Positions 10,133 to 21,859 of a stretch of 64,000 nt of DNA are shown in pieces. The first letter of the stretch is position 1. Each line of letters opens with the position of its first letter. Below the pieces are notes generated by a model that was given only the letters and a program-made list of their open reading frames with translations, was not told where the DNA came from and searched no databases. A program made the position numbers and the translations under genes. The stretch is taken from NCBI GenBank assembly GCA_023014485.1, contig JAJOZX010000089.1, positions 409,501 through 473,500 of the forward strand. The letters are read 5' to 3'. The DNA comes from Bathynomus jamesi (taxonomy: Eukaryota; Arthropoda; Malacostraca; Isopoda; Cirolanidae).

Positions 10133-10860
10133 AGTCTCCTCCAACTCCATCTCCAGCAGTGACTCCTTCCTCAACTCTTCTTTCTTGGCTGACTCCTCTG
10201 CCTTCCTCCTCCTCTTCTCCTCGGCCTTCCTTCTCTGCTCCTGTCTCTGCAGCACTGCTTCCTGGTCTCAGGATGATCAGCTAGACCTATCTGGTGTGCC
10301 CCACACTGCCCACCTTTTCTCTCTGACCTTTAATGAAGGCAAGCTCCTGCACTGGTATCTTCTGCTCGCTCCTGCAGCTGCAGTCAATGTGAACCTCACT
10401 GTTGTAGACAGGGTTGCACTCAAGCTCACTGCAGCTCCTGATCACACAGTGACAGGTCAGGATGTCCACCAATTTGTCCAGTTTCATCATGAACCTATCT
10501 TTGACCTCTAGCTTCACAATGCCAATGGACACCTTCACTGCCTCATCTCACAGTGCCTTCACTTTAGCCCTGATCCTGACCTCAGTGTTGATTACAGGTC
10601 CTGTGAATAGAGCGTTGGCCTTTCTCCACTGAGCCAGTAGCCATGGAACAATGCCGTTGTTAATCAGGTCATTAACTGGGTAATTCCTCCTGTCTTCCTC
10701 ACTCATCTATCTCCTCAACAAACCATACCTCAGCAGATCTGTAGCTATGGGCAACTCAGCAGGGGGAAGTTCCCTCCCAGTCCCCACCAAATGACTTAGG
10801 TGACAACTTGATTTGCTTCGGGTTCTGATTTCTTTTGACTCATCCTGTGGACCTATGAAC
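10133..10860 (-). pseudogene. Element A transposase remnant, N-terminal part
   Basis: Minus-strand reading from about 10850 gives MSQKK, LPIATDLLRYGLLR, EEDRRNYPVNDLI, QWRKANALFTGPV, then a Cys-rich stretch (LTCHCVIRSCSELECNP, HIDCSC) and KIPVQELAFIKGQREK. A Glu/Lys/Arg-rich stretch that should form a coiled coil follows (10140-10260). The LPxxxD and WxxxN blocks align with LPLGKDVIQR and HWIWCNVY in element B. The CxC...C...C...CxC spacing suggests a metal-binding module, which is inference. In-frame stops near 10710 and 10545 show it is a pseudogene. The coiled-coil segment is split by the MITE at 10132. Confidence 0.65.
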
Positions 10861-11420
10861 AAAAGAAATATTGAAATTTGGATAGGCCTACTGGTTATGA
10901 TTACATGAAATTAAGTTAATTGAAATTCTTAATATCTTCCTATAAGCTCAGATAAAAGGTTATGTTTTTATAGGTACAAGACTTAATTATTCGAAGTAAT
11001 GACAATTTCATATATCTATCATATCAAAATATACAGAAAGTTTGGGTCACACACATTTCGAATAATTTCAATTACACAATATTTACATTACGAAGTAATC
11101 AAAATTGTCAAAAAGGAGGGAAAATACACGCATTCACAATCAAAACTCCAGCATTTTTGACTATGTGAAACTTAGAAACCATACTGCACACCAAAAATAA
11201 CCAAAGTTGACCACACATATCAATGGCACATTGATATACGATGCTACAGTCATATTTAGGTTATATTTCAAACCTTTATGGTCAAATATAAGTAGGTACA
11301 TGGCTTTTTCAAACAACACTAAAGATATTTCTAAGTTTGCTAGATAATATGACATCATTTGAGCATTAGTAGTTTTTGAATTGTTGACTTTACTAAAATT
11401 GACACACCCTACTGGGCTAG

Positions 11421-11769
11421 GGTGTCCTAATTTTTGGCCTTCAAAACACACGCCGAATAGATCAAAAACCATATTTTCACCATTTTTATATATTTTACAC
11501 TTACTTCAACACTTTCCACAATTTAAATCACTCTTCGCTACGTTTTTAAGTCATAAATATATGATATTAATTATCTATTATTAACTATATAAATATATGA
11601 AAAGAACAAAATTTCAAGCATTATCAGACACACGATGGATATATTAAACAAACTTTCCTCTTAAATCAAATGTATTTACGAGTAGTTTTAGATATTACAA
11701 CAACCAATAGATCACAGCAGCACTAATTATGAGTATTAAACGCAAGCATACACACTGTAAGCTATAGAA
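11421..11769. other. Unassigned; possible extra element-A-type end at 11418
   Basis: Directly outside element A, from 11418, the sequence TAGGGTGTCCTAATTTTTGG closely resembles the element A terminus in plus orientation. It may be the left end of a second, related element abutting the first. No matching right end was found. The remainder is AT-rich without a gene. Confidence 0.4.
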
Positions 11770-12147
11770 ACTACTATTACCGAACAGACATACAAAAATT
11801 ACTGTAACAGACTTAATACAGTCATTAAAAATGCAAAAGCACATCATTATTCTATAAAAATTGATGAACAAAAGTCCAATCCAAAAAAGCTATGGAACAC
11901 ACTGAGTTAATTAACACAAAGAAGGTTAAAACAAATCTCTTTCCTCCTTCACACAAGGCGGAAATTCTTACAGTGGCCCCAAAGACAGCCAATTTATTGA
12001 ACAACTTCTTCATGTAAAGTATCTGAAAAAATCGTGTATTGTACAATAAACTTACTAAATTCTTAATCAAATACGATACTTTAACTAAAACACAATTTGG
12101 GTTTAGAGGTAGACATAAAACGGAAGAAGCCATGAACATTAGAAAAT

Positions 12148-12601
12148 GTGTATCAGAACTTAAACAGTAAAAAACGCACTGCCTTGATCTTCCTCGACTT
12201 GTCAAAGGCATTTGATACACTTTCGCATGAAATCTTATTGAATAAGCTTCACATATATGGAATAAGAGGAAATATCCTCGGTTGGTTTAAATCATATCTG
12301 TCAAATAGCCATCAGTGCATCAGATTAAAAAAATTTATCCGACAAGGCGATGCTAACTAGTGGAGTCCCACCGGGATCTATTCTTGGGCCATTACTATTT
12401 CTAATTCACGTCAACGATTTTCATCTTTCTACCACATTAAATTGCGTACAATACTCAGATGACACCACACTTATTTTTTACCATCATAACGCAAACGTCC
12501 TGATTAATGAAAAGAACAGGCAATTAGAAAAAGTCATCTTATACGATTATTACCATAAAACAAATCAATACAAACCGTCAAATAAAAATTGGGAATACTA
12601 A
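12148..12601 (+). pseudogene. Reverse transcriptase fragment of the split element
   Basis: Two overlapping frames (12148-12360 and 12350-12601) together cover RT palm motifs: FLDLSKAFDTLSHEILLNKL, a YGIRGNILGWFKSYL stretch, SGVPPGSILGPLLF and QYSDDTTLIF. The catalytic box reads SDD where YADD or FADD is usual. The frame shift near 12350 falls between the substrate and catalytic blocks. It copied element RNA at a nicked target when intact; this copy cannot. Confidence 0.75.
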
Positions 12602-12981
12602 CTACTCTTGCAAGGGTGAATGAGGGTAAAGTACTTGAAATTTTGTTTTTCATCTAAATTAATGCCATGTCATGTACAACATTATCAAATACAAAATATC
12701 AAGATTTCTCTTCATATTATTTAAACTAAGAGAGACCCTCAAAACGCACTCCTTACCCTATATTATTCCTTTATCATCTACATTTATTATATTGCATTAC
12801 AACATTGAGTATCTCAAAAATATATACAGTATATATTTTTTTTTTTTTTTGTATTGGGGCGTTTACCGCCACTTCCCGCTATATGGTAGCGGATATCATG
12901 GCGAGGCGGAATACGAGAAAGAGAAACGGAGACGGAGAAAAGGCACTAGAAAAGGGAGAACAGCGGACTACAGGTGAGAAG

Positions 12982-15900
12982 TCACCTAAAGCTCAGATAG
13001 GATGCGAGATTGGGAGAGGAAGAGGAAAAGACGGTCAAGCGAGAAGAGAGGGCTCTCAGCGAGCATAAGGCGCAAACGTTCGGGGAGGGGGAAATCAGAA
13101 AGGAACGGGAAGGCGCGACGACGTATGACGACAGGGTGGGGCATTCCACAGGATGTGAGAGACGGTGAGGGGCGACTGGGAGGAGGCGCAACGAGGAGCC
13201 TCCTGCCGGAACATAAGATAGCCGTGCTGAGGGCGCGTATGGCCGATGCGAAGCCGCGCAAGGACGACCTCTTGTGTCTGGAGCGGTGGAAAGAGACACC
13301 CCTATGACAGACGGGGGCGGATGGACCAGAAGTTTTATTTCCGGTGGCATCGTCCAGGACTGTTGCCACATGCGGTCGTAAAAGGAACGAAAGACCTGCA
13401 CATAGTCTGAGAAGGGGAGCGGGCGGGGGAGGGGAGGCAGCGAGGCGGCGGACCGGGCTATGCGGTCCGCCGCCTCATTACCGGAAACACCAACAGGGGC
13501 GGAACCCAGCAGAAGGTGACCCGGATCCGGTGAACGGTGTGCAGGACATGGTTACTCCTGTTGATAAGGCGTACGAGGGGGTCCGGGAATCATAGCGCTC
13601 GAGCGCCTGAAGGGCGCTCAGCGAGTCCGAAAAAATGGTACAGGAAGACCGCGAACAACCCGATACCAGACGGAGGGCTTCCAGAAGGGCAAAGAGCTCC
13701 GCGAAAAGATGGAGGCCTGAACCGGCAGGGGGATACCCGGGAGGTAGGTGACAATGACGGAGAGAAGACGGCGGCCGCGACACCTGCAGGGGAGCGCGAG
13801 CCGTCGGTGTAGACGGGAAACGTCGTCCGAATGGACGGAAGATGGGCCAGAAAAGAAGACCGGAGGACGGCAGGAAGAGACTCCTTACGCAGGCCACGGA
13901 GCGCCTGGCAACGGCAGATAGGGTGGTCCGCCAGGGGGGCGACAGATCGAAGGAGAACGGCAGAATAGAGGGTGGGGATCCCCAGGGACGAGAAAATCTC
14001 GGCCAGAGAGGCAGCGAAATGCCACGTGTCAGGCGGGGTAGCGCCTGGGAGATCGCGGAGAAGAGTAGAGACATCGGAAGGCGGCAGATGCGAAGGTAAC
14101 ACTTCGCCATGAGAAGGCCCCGGCGAAGGGACAGGGGGGGGTGTCCGCAGTCCACCTGAAGACTAGCGACAGGGGACGAGCGGAAGGCACCCGACGCCAG
14201 GCGAAGGCCACGGTGGAGAAGAGGATCCAGCATACGGAGTGCCGGAGAGGAGGCGGAGCTGTAGACCACACAGCCGTAGTCGACACGGGATTGCACCAGG
14301 GAGGTGTACAGGCGCAGCAGAGTACGCCTGTCCGCCCCCCAGGTCGTGTGGGACAGATGACCCAAAAGGGAGAGGGTGCGGCGAGATGTTTGCCGCAACC
14401 GCCTAAGGTGTGGAACCCAACCGAAAAATCCGTCGAGGGTCATACCCAGGAATCTAACGGATGGGACGAGGGAAGAGGAGTGCCGGCAAGGGTAAGGGCG
14501 AAGGTATGCGACAGACGGAGGCGCCGAGGACGGAAAAGCATACTGGAAGACTTAGAGGGTGAGAAAGCATAGCCAACCGAGGACGCCCAGCGAACCACCG
14601 CGTTGATGGCTAGCTGGAGCCGACGTTCAGCCAAAGACGGGAGGCGGCCAGAGCAATAGATAGCCAGGTCATCGGCATAGAGGGAGCTACGAAACGGATG
14701 TAGGCAGGACCGTAGCGACTGTGTTCATCACGAGTGAGAAACACAAGACGCTAAGGACACTACCCTGAGGGACACCCTCCTCCAACGGAAAGCGGTCAGA
14801 GAGGGCAGAACCGATGCGGACGCGGAAAGAACGGGCGGACAAGAAGTTATAAATAAAGGAAGGGAGAAAGCCTACGAAACCCAGGGAGCGTAAGCAGTCG
14901 AAGACCGCGCTCCGCCGGGTAGTATCGTAGGCCTTCTGGAGGTCGAAAAAGACGGCGAGTACAAATTGACGCCGGGAGAAAGCCTCCTGCACGTCATGGC
15001 TAAGGAGAAGGAGGGGGTCGGTGGTAGACCGGAAGCGCCGGAAACCAGCCTGGGTAGCAGGGTACTGGTCACTCGCCTCCAAGGTAAAGGACAGCCGCGA
15101 GGCGACCATCGCCTCCATCACCTTGCAGGCACAGCATGTTAGGGAAATGGGCGATAGTTCGACGGGAGTGAGGGGTCTTTATCGGGCTTCGGGATGGGAC
15201 GACGATGGACTCACGCCATCGGTCCGGAAATGAACCCTCCAACCAAATCCGGTTATAGAGGTCCAGTAGAAAGCTGAGAGCAGAGGGGTGGAGATGCCGT
15301 AACAAGTCATAGGGATATTATCGGGGCCGGGGGCGGAGGAGCGTCGGGGGCGGAGGGCCTCCCGAAGCTCTGTCATGTGGAAGAGGTGATTATAGGGGTC
15401 ATCCCTATGAGGTGGAAATACCGGTGGGTCGCGGTGGGAGTGGGGGGAATCGGAACTGGAGATGGCTGCAAAGTGCGCCGCGAGTGCGTTCGCGACGGCC
15501 TCCGGATCGGACACGAACTCGTCGTCCCCGACCCGAAGCACCGGGGTCGAGGGGGGACACGGGTCCCCTCAAAACTACGCACCTTGCGCCAAACAGTCGA
15601 GGGGGCAGTCGAGGAGGAGATCCCGGACACGTAACTCCGCCAGGAGGTACGCCGGGCCAGTTTCAGGACCCGACGGGCCACTGCCTTCAGGCGCTGAAAT
15701 TCTATCTTGTGCTCCAGCTGGCGGGTCCGGTAGAAGCGGCGGCCGGCACGGCGCCGCTCCTGAACGGCATGGGAGCACTCTGGGGTCCACCATGGGACGC
15801 TTCGCGGCCTGGGGGAGCCAGAGGTACGGGGGATGCAACTGGCGGCAGCCGAGAGGATCTTACTCTCGAGGAAGGCGAGGGCCTCATTGACGGAGGGAAA

Positions 15901-16700
15901 GGCAGGAATTGATGGCGAGATCGCCGTGCCCCTCGCGTATGAGGCCCAGTCTGCTCGAGCGAACAGCCAGCGCGGGCGGACAGAGGTGGGGGGGAGGAGA
16001 CGGGTCGGGGTAAGACACACTGGGAAATGGTCACTGCCGGAAGAATCCGGCAGGACCTCCCAGGTGAACTCCGTCACGATTTCGAGGGAAACCAGGGAAA
16101 GGTCGATACAGGTGAAACTGTCGTGGGCCGAGTGAAGGCAGGTTGGGGAGCCATCGTTCAGAAAGGTGAACTCGAGCTCGTCCATAAGGGAGAGAAGGGT
16201 CCCGGAGAGAAAGGTGGAGCAAACGTCCCCCAGGCCGGGTCCCGACTGTTGAAGTCCCCGAGAATCAGAAAAGGGCGGGGAAGCTGAAGAATTAGGTCAC
16301 GGAGAGAATCGGGTGGAGGGCGTACGTTAGGGGAGAGGTAAAGAGAGCAGACCGTGAGCTGGCGCCCCAAGGAAAGGCGCACGGCCACAGCTTGCAGGAC
16401 TGTACGGAGCGGGAGGGGGCGGAAAGGGACGGAGCGGTGCACGAAGACCGCGGCGCCCCCCTCCCCGCCCCATCGAGAGGCGGGGAAGGGAGCCCGCAGT
16501 AACCGGACACTCGAGGGAGGGAACGGGATCCCAGAATCGTCTCCTGAAGGCAAAAACACGCCGGACACCTGGAGGCCAGGAGAGAGGAGAGACTCTCGAG
16601 GCTACCAGGAGCCCGCGGATGTTCCACTGCAGGAGCGAGGTATAGGGAGGGGTAGGAAGGTCAGCGTAAAGGATGGTTATGGGGGGGTGGGCCGATCGGG
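12982..16700 (-). pseudogene. I-like ORF2: endonuclease, RT, RNase H
   Basis: In minus-strand order: endonuclease blocks CFCLQETIL (about 16560), LILGDFNSRDPAWG (about 16270) and SGSDHFPVCL (about 16030); linker WWTPECSHAVQERRRAGRRFY (split here as WWTPECSH then VQERRRAGRRF); RT blocks APGPDNIP, GFRRFRSTTDPLLLL, VFFDLQKAYDTTRR, EGVPQGSVLSV, then a YADDLAIYCSG catalytic box near 14660-14690; RNase H blocks FPVYTDGSRSPAG (about 13815), AELFALLEALRL and FSDSLSALQAL (about 13630); then a tail with Cys/His remains down to about 12982. The catalytic residues of all three domains are present, but frameshifts split the ORF into at least six pieces. Confidence 0.8.
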
Positions 16701-17225
16701 CGGCCCGAGATTAAAGAGGGAATCGGAAAGCCCCGGAGTTCAGCGAGGGACGCCGAACGAGGGCGAAGGCGAGGTCACCCCGACGAGGGGGCGATGTGGA
16801 ACCAGACGCCGGCAAGTCCTCCAGAAGAGGAGTCTCCCGGACGTCCGGGGGAGAGCGATGCAGAGAAGGGGACGTGAGGGGTATCCAGAATGCCCCTCCC
16901 TTCACCGGAGGTGCGGGGGAGGCAGGACTACGAGGGGGAGTGGAAAATAATACCTCACCCAGAGGCATTGGCAGGTCGAGGAGAGAGGGGGGCGGGTCAA
17001 GCGCGGGGGCGTGCACGTCCCACCCACGCCGACCAGGCGGGCGAGTTCCCCCTCCAGTGGATCCATCGACCGGGCCGGAGAGGGGGTATCTCAGCCCCCA
17101 CCACGAGGGCCGTCGGGGACCCCAGGGGGGAGCGTGCATAACGGTTGCGCAGTGGGGACGGTGAGGACACCGGGGCGGTAGGGCGAAGGGGGCGTTTGTG
17201 TTTGGAGAGGAAGGTGATGCGGGGC

Positions 17226-18763
17226 TTATGGCTTCGAAACTTTCGGGGTCACCACTGGCGCGGCGCTTGCGGCCCCTACCCCTCCGTCGTGCGGCCGCAT
17301 GGGTGACGGCGGGTCACGATCCGGAATGGGGGTGGCCGAAGGCGCCGGTGGAGAGGGCGTAGAAGGGGCAGGGGGGGTTGCCGACGAAGCATCGGCGTTC
17401 GCGGAGGGAGCACGTGGGACGCGCTGGTAGTACGGGGAGCCGCGGTAGGAGTCCGCTGGGCGGCAGAGGATGGACTGGGAGTAGCGGACACGGTGGGTGG
17501 AGGGCGCGTTGGGAACCGCCGGTGAGGACGGGGTCCGGGAACGGAGAGCCTCGGCGTACGAGGCACCACGCCGGGCCTCGCAGCCACGCAACCGGTCCCG
17601 CGCCTCCCGAGCGCTGAGAAACTCTGATGAACAGAGGGCCCGAACCTCCCTTTCAAAGAGGAAGGACGGGCAAGAGCGGGATGAAGCAGGGGGTGTGGTC
17701 CATGGCAGTTGGTGCAGGAAGGCGGAGCAGTACAGGGCAAGGGGTGGGAGGGCCGCCGCAGCGGACACAAACGGGGCCGGCTGACGGCAGGAGCTGCTCA
17801 CGTGGCCAAACCTATTGCACTGAAAACAGCGCGTAGGATCTGGCACGTATGGTCGTACTGAGAATTCGCACGCTCGTCTCTCACCAAAGCCCCAGAATAC
17901 CGAAACGGGGGGCACCAGTGAGTCGAACGTGAGGAGCAGGCGAGGAGAAGGGGCGGTTGGGACCGCGATCTGTCGGGAAAGCGGTACACCCTCACAACAC
18001 CCTGGGAGGCGAGGTCAATCTGGAGGTCTTCCACGGGATGGGTAGAAGATGAGCAGCGTAAATGTGCCCTGGCACTGATTGAGGCGGGGGTGGGGAGTCA
18101 CCGTAATCCCGCAGCCCAGGACATCGGGGATAGCGAGCAGAGAGGAGGTTTCGGCAGAGGAACGCGACCTTATCAAAATGGAGCCATCCCTCTGAGGCCG
18201 AAGGTCAAAACGCGCCGTCCCCGTCTTCCCATGGATCGCTCGAAAGAGGCGTTCGTGGTTAGTGGGGAGGGGCTTGGAGGAGGAGGGGCGGAGGACGAGG
18301 AACTTGTCCATCGTCCTAAGGCCGAGTGAAGCCGTCTGGCCAAACACCACCGGAACTTCGAGGGGGCGAGAAGACGAGAAAGGCGGACGGCGACGTCGGG
18401 TCCACGTCCCCAGGGGCCGAGGGGCGGGGGGCGATGAGGCCCGACCGGAGTGGGAGGCGACCGGGGCCGCGGGCCTCCCACCTGAGGGCGAAAAAGCAGG
18501 TGGGTCCCTATCGGGACGTGGAATATGGGGGGATCCAGGGGTGGGGGGTCCACTGCAGGTCCATCCGCTATGGCGGGGGTCGGGCAGCGGCGCCACGAGC
18601 CTGGGAGAGAGGGAGAGGAGGTGTCGGCAAGAAGAGCAGACGGGGTGGGCGAGGGCTGCCGACTGCCCTTACCAGACCCACGGTCCAAAGAGGTAGTCAG
18701 AGGGAGGTCAGATGCACAAGCCGGGTCGTCAACGAGGTCCATTAGATTTGTAAGTGTTTCCAT
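17226..18763 (-). pseudogene. I-like ORF1 (gag-like, CCHC knuckle)
   Basis: Minus-strand frames begin with METLTNLMDLVDD (18763) and continue through Pro/Ser-rich sequence. In shifted frames follow the MDKFLVLRPSS and RFDLRPQRDGSILIRSRS segments, typical of the central region of such gag proteins. The CFQCNRFGHVSSSC zinc knuckle (C-x2-C-x4-H-x4-C) lies near 17810, with a degenerate CTNCHGPHP second knuckle about 100 bases on. The C-terminal part is again Pro/Ser/Ala-rich. The protein would bind element RNA as a nucleocapsid-like chaperone. At least three frame changes interrupt it. Confidence 0.7.
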
Positions 18764-20029
18764 AGAAAATTTTATTGTTGTTTCGCGCCCGGGGCCGCGG
18801 GGAACCGATTACCGGGGCCCAAGGGGACAAGCGCACGCCGGCGGGGGATGGGTGCCTCGTCCCATGTAGGTACCCCCGTTTCAAAAGGGGCCCTTGCAGC
18901 GTCGAGAGTTCTCCCCCGCCGGCAGCAAAGACCAAGGCCCCCCAGGGTCCCAGGCCTGGGCACCCTACCAGCCAACTTAGTCCGGCCCCGGCCATGGGGC
19001 GAGACCCCAGCGACCAGCCCCGGCAGCCCACGGGGCGCGCGAAGTGAACAGAGAAAGCAGAAAAAACAGAGGGGGCAAGGAAGAGGGGAAAGAGGGGAAG
19101 ACAGGAAAGAGGGGGCTGTAGGAAAGGGTATGCTAAAAGTCCACTTCGCAACCGGGCGGGGACCCGGCAGGGCCCCCAGCCGCGGCTGACCCCCCTCGCC
19201 ACATGGAGGCAGGAGCCCGCGGGCGATCCACCCCAGAAAGACCGCCCGCGGGGAGGGGGATACAGTATATATAACATCCTTTGGAAGTAATTCATAAAAA
19301 TGTCTGCAAAACTCTTTCGAATAATAACAACAGAAAGTTACATTCCCGAATGTTTAAAGAGCTAATGTTTTAAAACTAAATAACTTACACAAATTCAATA
19401 TTATTGCGAATATGTTCAAAGTTATGAACAAAAATCAACATACATCACCCATTCAAAGAGCAATCAGCCCCATCAAATACACCGTCGTTTTAACACCAGA
19501 CTACCCGCTGATTTTATGCACAAACCTAACTATACAATAGAAACTGCAGGAAATGCACACCTCCAAAGGAGCAGATATATGGAATATAATTCCCATGCAT
19601 ATCACGTAGGCTTAATCACAATGCATTTCGCAAATCACTAAAAAAGCACTTCATTTGTTCCTACTGATGTACAAGTTCATTACTATCATTTTTACCATAA
19701 TAATCAATTTTATAATGAAATATTTAATTTTTTAAAATGCTAATTTCATTGAGCGCCCTTAAATTCGTAATATCTCTCTCTCACTCTTTTAATTCAGCAG
19801 CACAGTATTTATTTTCTACTCAATATACAATAAATCATTTAATTTAAAATTATGTAACATTTTGGAAATTTTGAATAAAATAAATAGTTGTTTCAGTTTC
19901 ACATTTTTTTCGTCATTTAAGTTGTAAAAGTACTGTATTTATTTTATGAATAAGGGTTATTTAGTATTTACTATTATTTTTTCTCGTCGGTATTGCTATT
20001 ACTTGCCACTTTCACTGTTATATAATATA

Positions 20030-20930
20030 CCGGGTGTCCCAAAATGAATATAGCAAAAAGAAAGTCAAATAACTTGTTTGGTAATTGAGATAATGGAATA
20101 GTTTTTACACGAATAAGCATTAGACGAATAAGTTTTAGTTTAATTTAATCCATTATGGTATTGTTTAGCATTTTTAAAATTAATGATAAACTTGTACATG
20201 CCCATCCTTCACTGTGATCAATCGCATGCGGCGTTCAAATTCTCGAAAAGTTTTTTCCAGCACGACTGTAGTGATGGATGTCACTATCAACAATACGATG
20301 CTTAAGTTCTTCAATGTCTCTTGGTTTGCTAGTGTAGACTTTACTTTTCAGACAACCCCATAGATAAAAATCCAAAGGTGTTAAGTCGGGTGAACGGGCC
20401 GGCCATTTCATTGGTCCTCCCCGATCAATCCACCGTCCAGGGAAAGTTTCATTTAAAAACACCAACATTGCGAGCAAAGTGAAGGGGTGCTCCATCCTGT
20501 TGAAAGAAAGCTCTTTGTCAGGACAGGATTTTCCTGCAATTGTGGAATAAAGAACTCTCGTAACGTGTTAAGGTACGAAATACCGGTGACAGTGCGTTCA
20601 TCAAAAAAATAGGGTCCATAAATGCGGGAACTTGACAGGCCACACCATACGTTAACTTTAGGTAAATCTCTTTCATGTTCACACAGCTCATAAGGATTTT
20701 CCTCTCCCCAAATCCTACAAGTGCGCCGATTAACATTGCCCGATATGTGAAATGTAGCCTTGTTATCCTGGAAAATGGGTTTATTCTGAAAAGAAAAAGT
20801 GAGTCAATATTCACAACCAACTAAAACTTATACGTTTAACCCTTGTATTCATGTAAAAACCATTTCATTATCTCAATTACCAAAAAGTTATTCTACTTTC
20901 TTCTCGCTATATTCATTTACGGACACCCGG
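20030..20930 (-). mobile_element. Mariner-like element, internally deleted
   Basis: The termini CCGGGTGTCC and GGACACCCGG are inverted, and similarity extends about 70 bp inward. TA dinucleotides flank both ends (20028-20029 and 20931-20932). At 901 bp it is shorter than an intact 1.3 kb mariner. Only the catalytic C-terminal half of the transposase remains, on the minus strand. Confidence 0.85.
20235..20820 (-). pseudogene. Mariner transposase C-terminal half
   Basis: Minus-strand blocks in shifted frames: IYGPYFFDERTVTGISYL, a damaged QDGAPxH region near 20500, then NETFPGRWIDRGGP, WPARSPDLTPLDFYLWGC and LKSKVYTSKPRDIEELK. SPDLTPLDF carries the third catalytic Asp of mariner-type DD(x)D. 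The N-terminal DNA-binding domain and first Asp region are missing, and at least two frameshifts occur. It would have catalysed cut-and-paste transposition; this copy is dead. Confidence 0.8.
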
Positions 20931-21075
20931 TATTTTCTACTAAATATATAATAAATCAATTTAAAACAATTTAACATTTTGTAAATTTTATATTGTATTT
21001 ATCATCATCATTATTGCTATTTTTATTATTTTTTGTTGTCTAGTATTATTACTTGCCACTTTCACTATTTTCAAG

Positions 21076-21851
21076 TAATAAGCAAAATTCCATTAATTTT
21101 GCCTAAAAAGCCTCCAAGCTTTCAACAGCATATTCAGATAAGAGTACTCTGAATAAATTAACCTCATTACAGATATCTAAAAATTGGAAAAAACTGTCAC
21201 TCGTATTCTTTTTGGAATAAAGTTTGTGAATTTGAAGTTTTGAATAAATACGCAAGTGGTTCACATTCGTCCTTCAAGAATTCATGTAATTCATTGAATG
21301 TCGAGACAAATATCTTCACACGAAGACACTCAAATTACGTCTGTCTCGCGTAATATTAGAATAGCTTATACTTAATTGAATGACGTATGTGCTCAGCTTT
21401 GAAATTGCAAGAAATATATATGACGTCATTACATGCGTGGGTTGGAACATCACAGACTCTGACTCCTATCTGAAGTGTGAAGTTTTCCACCCAAAAAAAA
21501 TATTTACATTTAGAAACTACATAGAACTATATTTAAAATACTGATAGATCATAAACAGTTTTAATATTATACAGTTAAAATTAAAAGTTATACAGTCAAG
21601 TTAAAATTATAGAATTGAAAACGAATAAAATATGGCGGATGAAAAAAAAAAATTACGCATATTTAAAAAAAAAAGTGTGGGGGGGTCAAATACAGTATGA
21701 ACAAGTTAAAATACAAAATATTCAAACACATAAACCTTAAAAAATTGGATAACTCGGCAAATACAAGTTATTTGATCACAAGCGCAGCAGAGACAAAGAA
21801 ACGCAGTTGATGGATATAACTTGTTGGTTTGAGGACATGTACATTAAGTTG
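21076..21851. other. Unassigned AT-rich DNA
   Basis: No gene, RNA or element boundary was recognised. Local A runs at 21640-21675 surround a GTGGGGGGG string. Confidence 0.5.
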
Positions 21852-21859
21852 GTTCGTGG

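Larger units (their letters stand above)
5676..11411 (-). mobile_element. Element A: DNA transposon with TAGGGTG ends
   Basis: The left end (TAGGGTGTGTCAATTTTAG) is repeated perfectly in inverse at 11393-11411. Beyond 19 bp the ends are only loosely similar. Flanking repeats CTTGGCTAG (5667-5675) and CTGGGCTAG (11412-11420) match at 8 of 9 positions and look like an aged target duplication. Minus-strand remnants of one long protein lie inside (5950-7355, 8891-9205, 10133-10860) in the expected N-to-C order. They are separated by a Penelope-like cluster and an hAT-type MITE. Without these two inserts the element is about 3.3 kb. The encoded protein is homologous block by block to that of element B. 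YAGGG termini with 8-9 bp duplications are compatible with hAT, but no hAT dimerisation domain is visible, so the superfamily stays open. Confidence 0.75.
12837..19259 (-). mobile_element. GC-rich I-like non-LTR retrotransposon, full length
   Basis: A perfect 13-bp duplication ATACAGTATATAT flanks the insert (12824-12836 and 19260-19272). A poly-A tail (T run, 12837-12850) marks the 3' end at the low coordinate. The body is strikingly GC-rich against AT-rich surroundings. Reading the minus strand from 19259: a GC-rich 5' leader, a gag-like ORF1 with a CCHC knuckle, an endonuclease, a reverse transcriptase, an RNase H domain and a Cys/His-bearing tail. RNase H after RT places it in the I group. 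Frames are broken in several places, yet the target duplication is perfect. This suggests either a recent dead-on-arrival insertion or base errors in the assembly. Confidence 0.85.
11770..19700 (+). mobile_element. Old plus-strand non-LTR retrotransposon, split
   Basis: Reverse transcriptase pieces run 11770-12823 and resume at 19273-19700 after a 6.4 kb insert. The left part carries LDLSKAFDTLSHEILLNKL, SGVPPGSILGPLLF and SDDTTLIF. The right part carries FRIITTESYIPECLKS, HKFNIIANMFKVMNKN and a WNIIP block typical of the thumb and C-terminal end. Many stops and frameshifts make it a fossil. The duplicated 13 bp at 12824-12836 and 19260-19272 marks where the I-like element entered. Clade assignment (Jockey-like or related) is uncertain. 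Confidence 0.7.
19800..21075. repeat. Direct repeat flanking the mariner at 20030
   Basis: Sequence at about 19810-19870 (TTTCTACTCAATATACAATA..., ATCATTTAATTTAAAATTAT) recurs with changes at 20935-20995. TTACTTGCCACTTTCACT occurs at both about 20000-20018 and 21049-21066. The mariner lies between them. This looks like an older tandem duplication of about 1 kb phase, one unit of which received the mariner. Confidence 0.5.

Noticed and set aside
10185..10511. Plus-strand ORF with a signal-peptide-like Leu/Ser start
   Set aside because: It is the complement of the Glu/Lys-rich coiled-coil part of the element A transposase.
13002..18975. Many plus-strand and alternate-frame ORFs of 60-200 residues
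   Set aside because: The GC-rich minus-strand retrotransposon leaves few stop codons on the opposite strand. None has a domain, and the minus-strand reading explains the DNA.
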